A program made the translations under genes and the position numbers. Below are positions 5,874 to 7,968 of a stretch of DNA of 7,968 bases, one piece after another. The notes below the pieces were generated by a model. It ran no database searches, was not told the DNA's origin, and saw nothing but the letters and a program-made list of their open reading frames with translations. The DNA is from Bacteroidota bacterium. GTDB lineage: Bacteria; Bacteroidota; Bacteroidia; Chitinophagales; Chitinophagaceae. The stretch lies in contig JAFAEM010000014.1 of the NCBI GenBank assembly GCA_023424015.1, positions 1 to 7,968 of the forward strand. Reading direction: 5' to 3'. The stretch's first letter is position 1, and the number at the start of each line of letters is the position of its first letter.

Positions 5874-7832
5874 TCAGTTACCTTCCAGCGATACGATCAG
5901 CTCAAATGTCTTTTCGTATTGCGCATTGAGGTTTTCCAGTTCAGTGGATACTTTTTTGTAATTGGCTTCTGCTTCAAGGAATTTGGACTTATCAGAGTAA
6001 GTAGCAGGATCGATCAGCGAAGCTTCGAGCCCGATCTTTCGTTCATTTAGTTTTGCGATCTGTTCTTCGAGTTGTTGAAAGATACGTTGTTGTTTTTGTA
6101 ATTCCTTTTTTTGTTCTTTATTGATAGGCACGGAAGCCTGTGTATGAGATACAGTTTCGGCCGGTTTCTTCAAGGATTTTGATTCCTGCTTCTCAACTTT
6201 TTTACCGGATTCCTCTTCCTTTTGTTTCTTCGCCATTCTTTCCTTCCAGGCCACGTATTCTTCATAGCCGCCCTTGAATTCTTTTAACTCGTGATCCACG
6301 ATTTCCCAGATCTTATTGGCCGTTTTGGAAACAAAATACCGGTCGTGGCTCACCAGTATAATACTTCCCTGGTACCTGTTCAATGCTTCGATCAATAGTT
6401 CGCAACTATGAATGTCGAGGTGATTGGTAGGTTCATCGAGCATCAGGAAATTGGCCTTGCTCACGATCACTTTTGCCAGCGCAACCCTTGCTTTTTCACC
6501 ACCGCTCAGGATCCTGATCTTTTTGTCAGCATCATCGCCACTAAATAAAAAGCATCCCAGTAAACCACGCAACTCGAGCTCTGTCATCTGGCTGCCGCAT
6601 TCTTTCATTTCATCCAGGATCGTATTGTTGATATTGAGTGCTTCGAGCTGGTGTTGTGCATAAAAGCTTTCTTCTACATTATGTCCCCATTTTCTTTCGC
6701 CTTCACTAAAGGATTCCACGCCTGCAATGATGCGGAGCAGGGTAGACTTACCTTTCCCATTGGCACCGATCAGCGCGATCTTGTCACCGCGTTCTATTTC
6801 CGCCGAGCTGTTTTTGACAATAAGATTATCGCCAAAAGACTTGGTGACATTTTTTAATTCCACCAGAACACGACCCGGTTGTTTATCGACACGGAAATTG
6901 ATCCTGATGTCCGGACGCTCCAATGTTGCGTCTTCGATACGCTCCAGTTTGTCAAGCTTTTTTATGATGCTTTGCGCCATCGCTGCTTTACTGGCCTTGG
7001 CGCGGAATCGTTCTACCAGCCGTTCATTCTGCCGGATATAGTCCTGTTGGTTCTCATAAGCTTTTTGCTGCATCTCGATGCGAATGGCTTTCTCCTTTTC
7101 GTAAAAGTCATAATTGCCATTATAAATATGCAGCTGTTGCTGGTACACTTCCACGATCTTTGTGACCATCCTGTTCAGAAAATATTTATCGTGGCTGACG
7201 ATTACCACCGATCCCTGGTAATGCTGCAGGTATTTCTCCAGCCATTCAATAGAAGGAAGGTCGAGGTGGTTGGTAGGTTCATCCAATAATAAAAGATCGG
7301 GTTGTTGTAATATCATCTTAGCAAGCAGCACCCGCATCCGCCATCCACCGCTGTATTCTTTGTAGGGACGGTTCAGGTCGGCGTTGGCAAAGCCCAGGCC
7401 CTGCAAAACTTCTTCAGTTTTGTGGTGGATATTGTATCCTCCAAGTGTTTCGAGTTCATGCAACTTATCGGAGTACTCATGCAGGGTTTTTTCATCGCCC
7501 GTTTTTTCCAGCTCTTTGCCCAGTTCCTCGATCTCCTTTTCCAGTTGTAATACTTTCTCAAAAGCGCCGAGTGCAACCTGCAGGATACTATCATTGGTGT
7601 CGAAACTCAGGAGGTCCTGGTGCAGATAACCAATAGAAGTGCTCCGGCTTCTTTCCACCGTTCCGGAAGAAGGACTGTATTGTCCCACAAGCAGTTTGAG
7701 TATCGTTGATTTGCCTGTACCGTTATAGCCGATCAAACCAATTCGTTCATTGGGCTGAATATGCCAGGTTGCGTCGTCAATGATCGTCCTTGCACCAAAT
7801 TCAAATGTTACATTTTGTAATCCTGCCAGCAT
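5874..7832 (-). CDS. ABC-F family ATPase (ribosome-associated, Uup/YdiF-like)
   Basis: 652 residues with two ABC nucleotide-binding domains and no membrane segments, the ABC-F hallmark. Domain 1: Walker A GYNGTGKST (35-43), signature SGGWR (161-165), Walker B ending LLLLDEPTNHLD (180-191), switch His in SHD (213-215). A charged helical linker spans about 240-325, the position of the P-site tRNA interaction motif. Domain 2: Walker A GANGKGKST (356-364), signature LSGGEKAR (442-449), Walker B FLMLDEPTNHLD (462-473), SHD (495-497). Both catalytic glutamates are present in DEPTNHLD. A Lys/Glu-rich tail (about 530-652) ends in a predicted coiled coil, as in Uup and YdiF-type members. These proteins act on stalled or initiating ribosomes; an antibiotic-resistance role cannot be told from sequence alone and nothing points to it. 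The ATG is chosen because domain 1 begins at once (LQNVTFEFG). The region just upstream is a heptamer repeat array. Confidence 0.95.
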   Translation of the reverse strand: MLAGLQNVTFEFGARTIIDDATWHIQPNERIGLIGYNGTGKSTILKLLVGQYSPSSGTVERSRSTSIGYLHQDLLSFDTNDSILQVALGAFEKVLQLEKEIEELGKELEKTGDEKTLHEYSDKLHELETLGGYNIHHKTEEVLQGLGFANADLNRPYKEYSGGWRMRVLLAKMILQQPDLLLLDEPTNHLDLPSIEWLEKYLQHYQGSVVIVSHDKYFLNRMVTKIVEVYQQQLHIYNGNYDFYEKEKAIRIEMQQKAYENQQDYIRQNERLVERFRAKASKAAMAQSIIKKLDKLERIEDATLERPDIRINFRVDKQPGRVLVELKNVTKSFGDNLIVKNSSAEIERGDKIALIGANGKGKSTLLRIIAGVESFSEGERKWGHNVEESFYAQHQLEALNINNTILDEMKECGSQMTELELRGLLGCFLFSGDDADKKIRILSGGEKARVALAKVIVSKANFLMLDEPTNHLDIHSCELLIEALNRYQGSIILVSHDRYFVSKTANKIWEIVDHELKEFKGGYEEYVAWKERMAKKQKEEESGKKVEKQESKSLKKPAETVSHTQASVPINKEQKKELQKQQRIFQQLEEQIAKLNERKIGLEASLIDPATYSDKSKFLEAEANYKKVSTELENLNAQYEKTFELIVSLEGN

Positions 7833-7835
7833 AAT

Positions 7836-7905
7836 TAGTAGTCTATAGTCAATTGTCGATAGTCAGTAGTCAGTTGTGAATAGTGAGTAGTGAGTAGACA
7901 ATTGT
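7836..7905. repeat. Array of ten degenerate 7-bp repeats in the ABC-F leader
   Basis: Read in frames of seven from 7836, the plus strand gives tagtagt, ctatagt, caattgt, cgatagt, cagtagt, cagttgt, gaatagt, gagtagt, gagtaga, caattgt, with a consensus near (c/g)a(g/a)tagt. It stops only three bases before the ABC-F start codon (7832), so the array is the immediate 5' leader of that gene. Heptamer arrays of this type recur between genes in Bacteroidota (recalled, not checked). Confidence 0.65.
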
Positions 7906-7952
7906 TAAATGATATTTTTTAAAGGCGATTGAATTAATCCAATTAAAACGTT

Positions 7953-7968
7953 CCCCACTCCCCACTCA
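7953..7968. repeat. Start of a second heptamer array in the opposite orientation, cut by the window edge
   Basis: CCCCACT occurs twice in tandem (7953-7959, 7960-7966) followed by CA at the window end. Its reverse complement, AGTGGGG, resembles the GAGTAGT units at 7885-7898, so the two arrays face each other across 47 A/T-rich bases. Only two units are visible. Confidence 0.4.

Noticed and set aside
6727..7289. Plus-strand frames of 104 and 136 codons opposite the ABC-F gene
   Set aside because: Antisense to well-conserved ABC-F sequence, with no recognisable features.
306..7832. A single functional system covering patatin, TPR, BON and ABC-F genes (for example a defence island)
   Set aside because: Apart from the IS fragment there are no effector, nuclease or toxin genes. 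The families are common chromosomal ones, and the 508-base repeat region and other gaps separate the genes.
7836..7905. CRISPR array
   Set aside because: The units are 7 bp and contiguous, with no spacers and no cas genes.

Overview
This window looks like chromosomal DNA of a member of the Bacteroidota, most plausibly Chitinophagaceae or a relative. That placement is an inference. It rests on moderate G+C with A/T-rich gene starts lacking Shine-Dalgarno sequences, a possible TTG / TAnnnTTTG-type promoter, a patatin fused to an outer-membrane barrel, paired CCCGATAGCTATCGGG palindromes and heptamer arrays between genes. All five full-length genes, and a transposase fragment at the left edge, lie on the minus strand, so in transcription order the window reads from right to left.

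In that order: (1) Positions 7836-7968 hold degenerate 7-bp tandem repeats, ending four bases before the start of (2) a 652-residue ABC-F ATPase (5874-7832), a cytoplasmic protein expected to act on ribosomes. (3) After 77 bases come two closely spaced BON-domain genes: a lipoprotein with two BON domains (5293-5796) and a signal-less BON+SH3b protein (4853-5275). (4) A 508-base gene-free stretch (4345-4852) contains a 414-bp segment bounded by perfect 23-bp inverted repeats, with an inner inverted pair of 9-bp-periodic arrays. This looks like a non-autonomous or interspersed repeat rather than a gene. (5) An exported 579-residue TPR protein with an unusual histidine-rich core (2605-4344) follows. 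(6) Next is a 741-residue patatin-POTRA-barrel protein (306-2531), resembling the type Vd autotransporter PlpD. (7) Downstream of the patatin gene lie a strong Shine-Dalgarno sequence with two tiny overlapping reading frames and a long stem with an alternative fold (171-295). (8) The left edge (1-127) is the 5' end of an IS3-family insertion sequence, with the first 16 codons of OrfA.

The genes do not form one obvious pathway. The two BON genes probably form one transcription unit concerned with envelope or ion/osmotic stress, and the patatin and TPR proteins are envelope proteins. The ABC-F gene is housekeeping-like. The most unusual content is non-coding: the bounded repeat at 4427-4840, the heptamer arrays occupying the ABC-F leader, and the structured region between the patatin gene and the IS. 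I found no convincing new multi-gene system.
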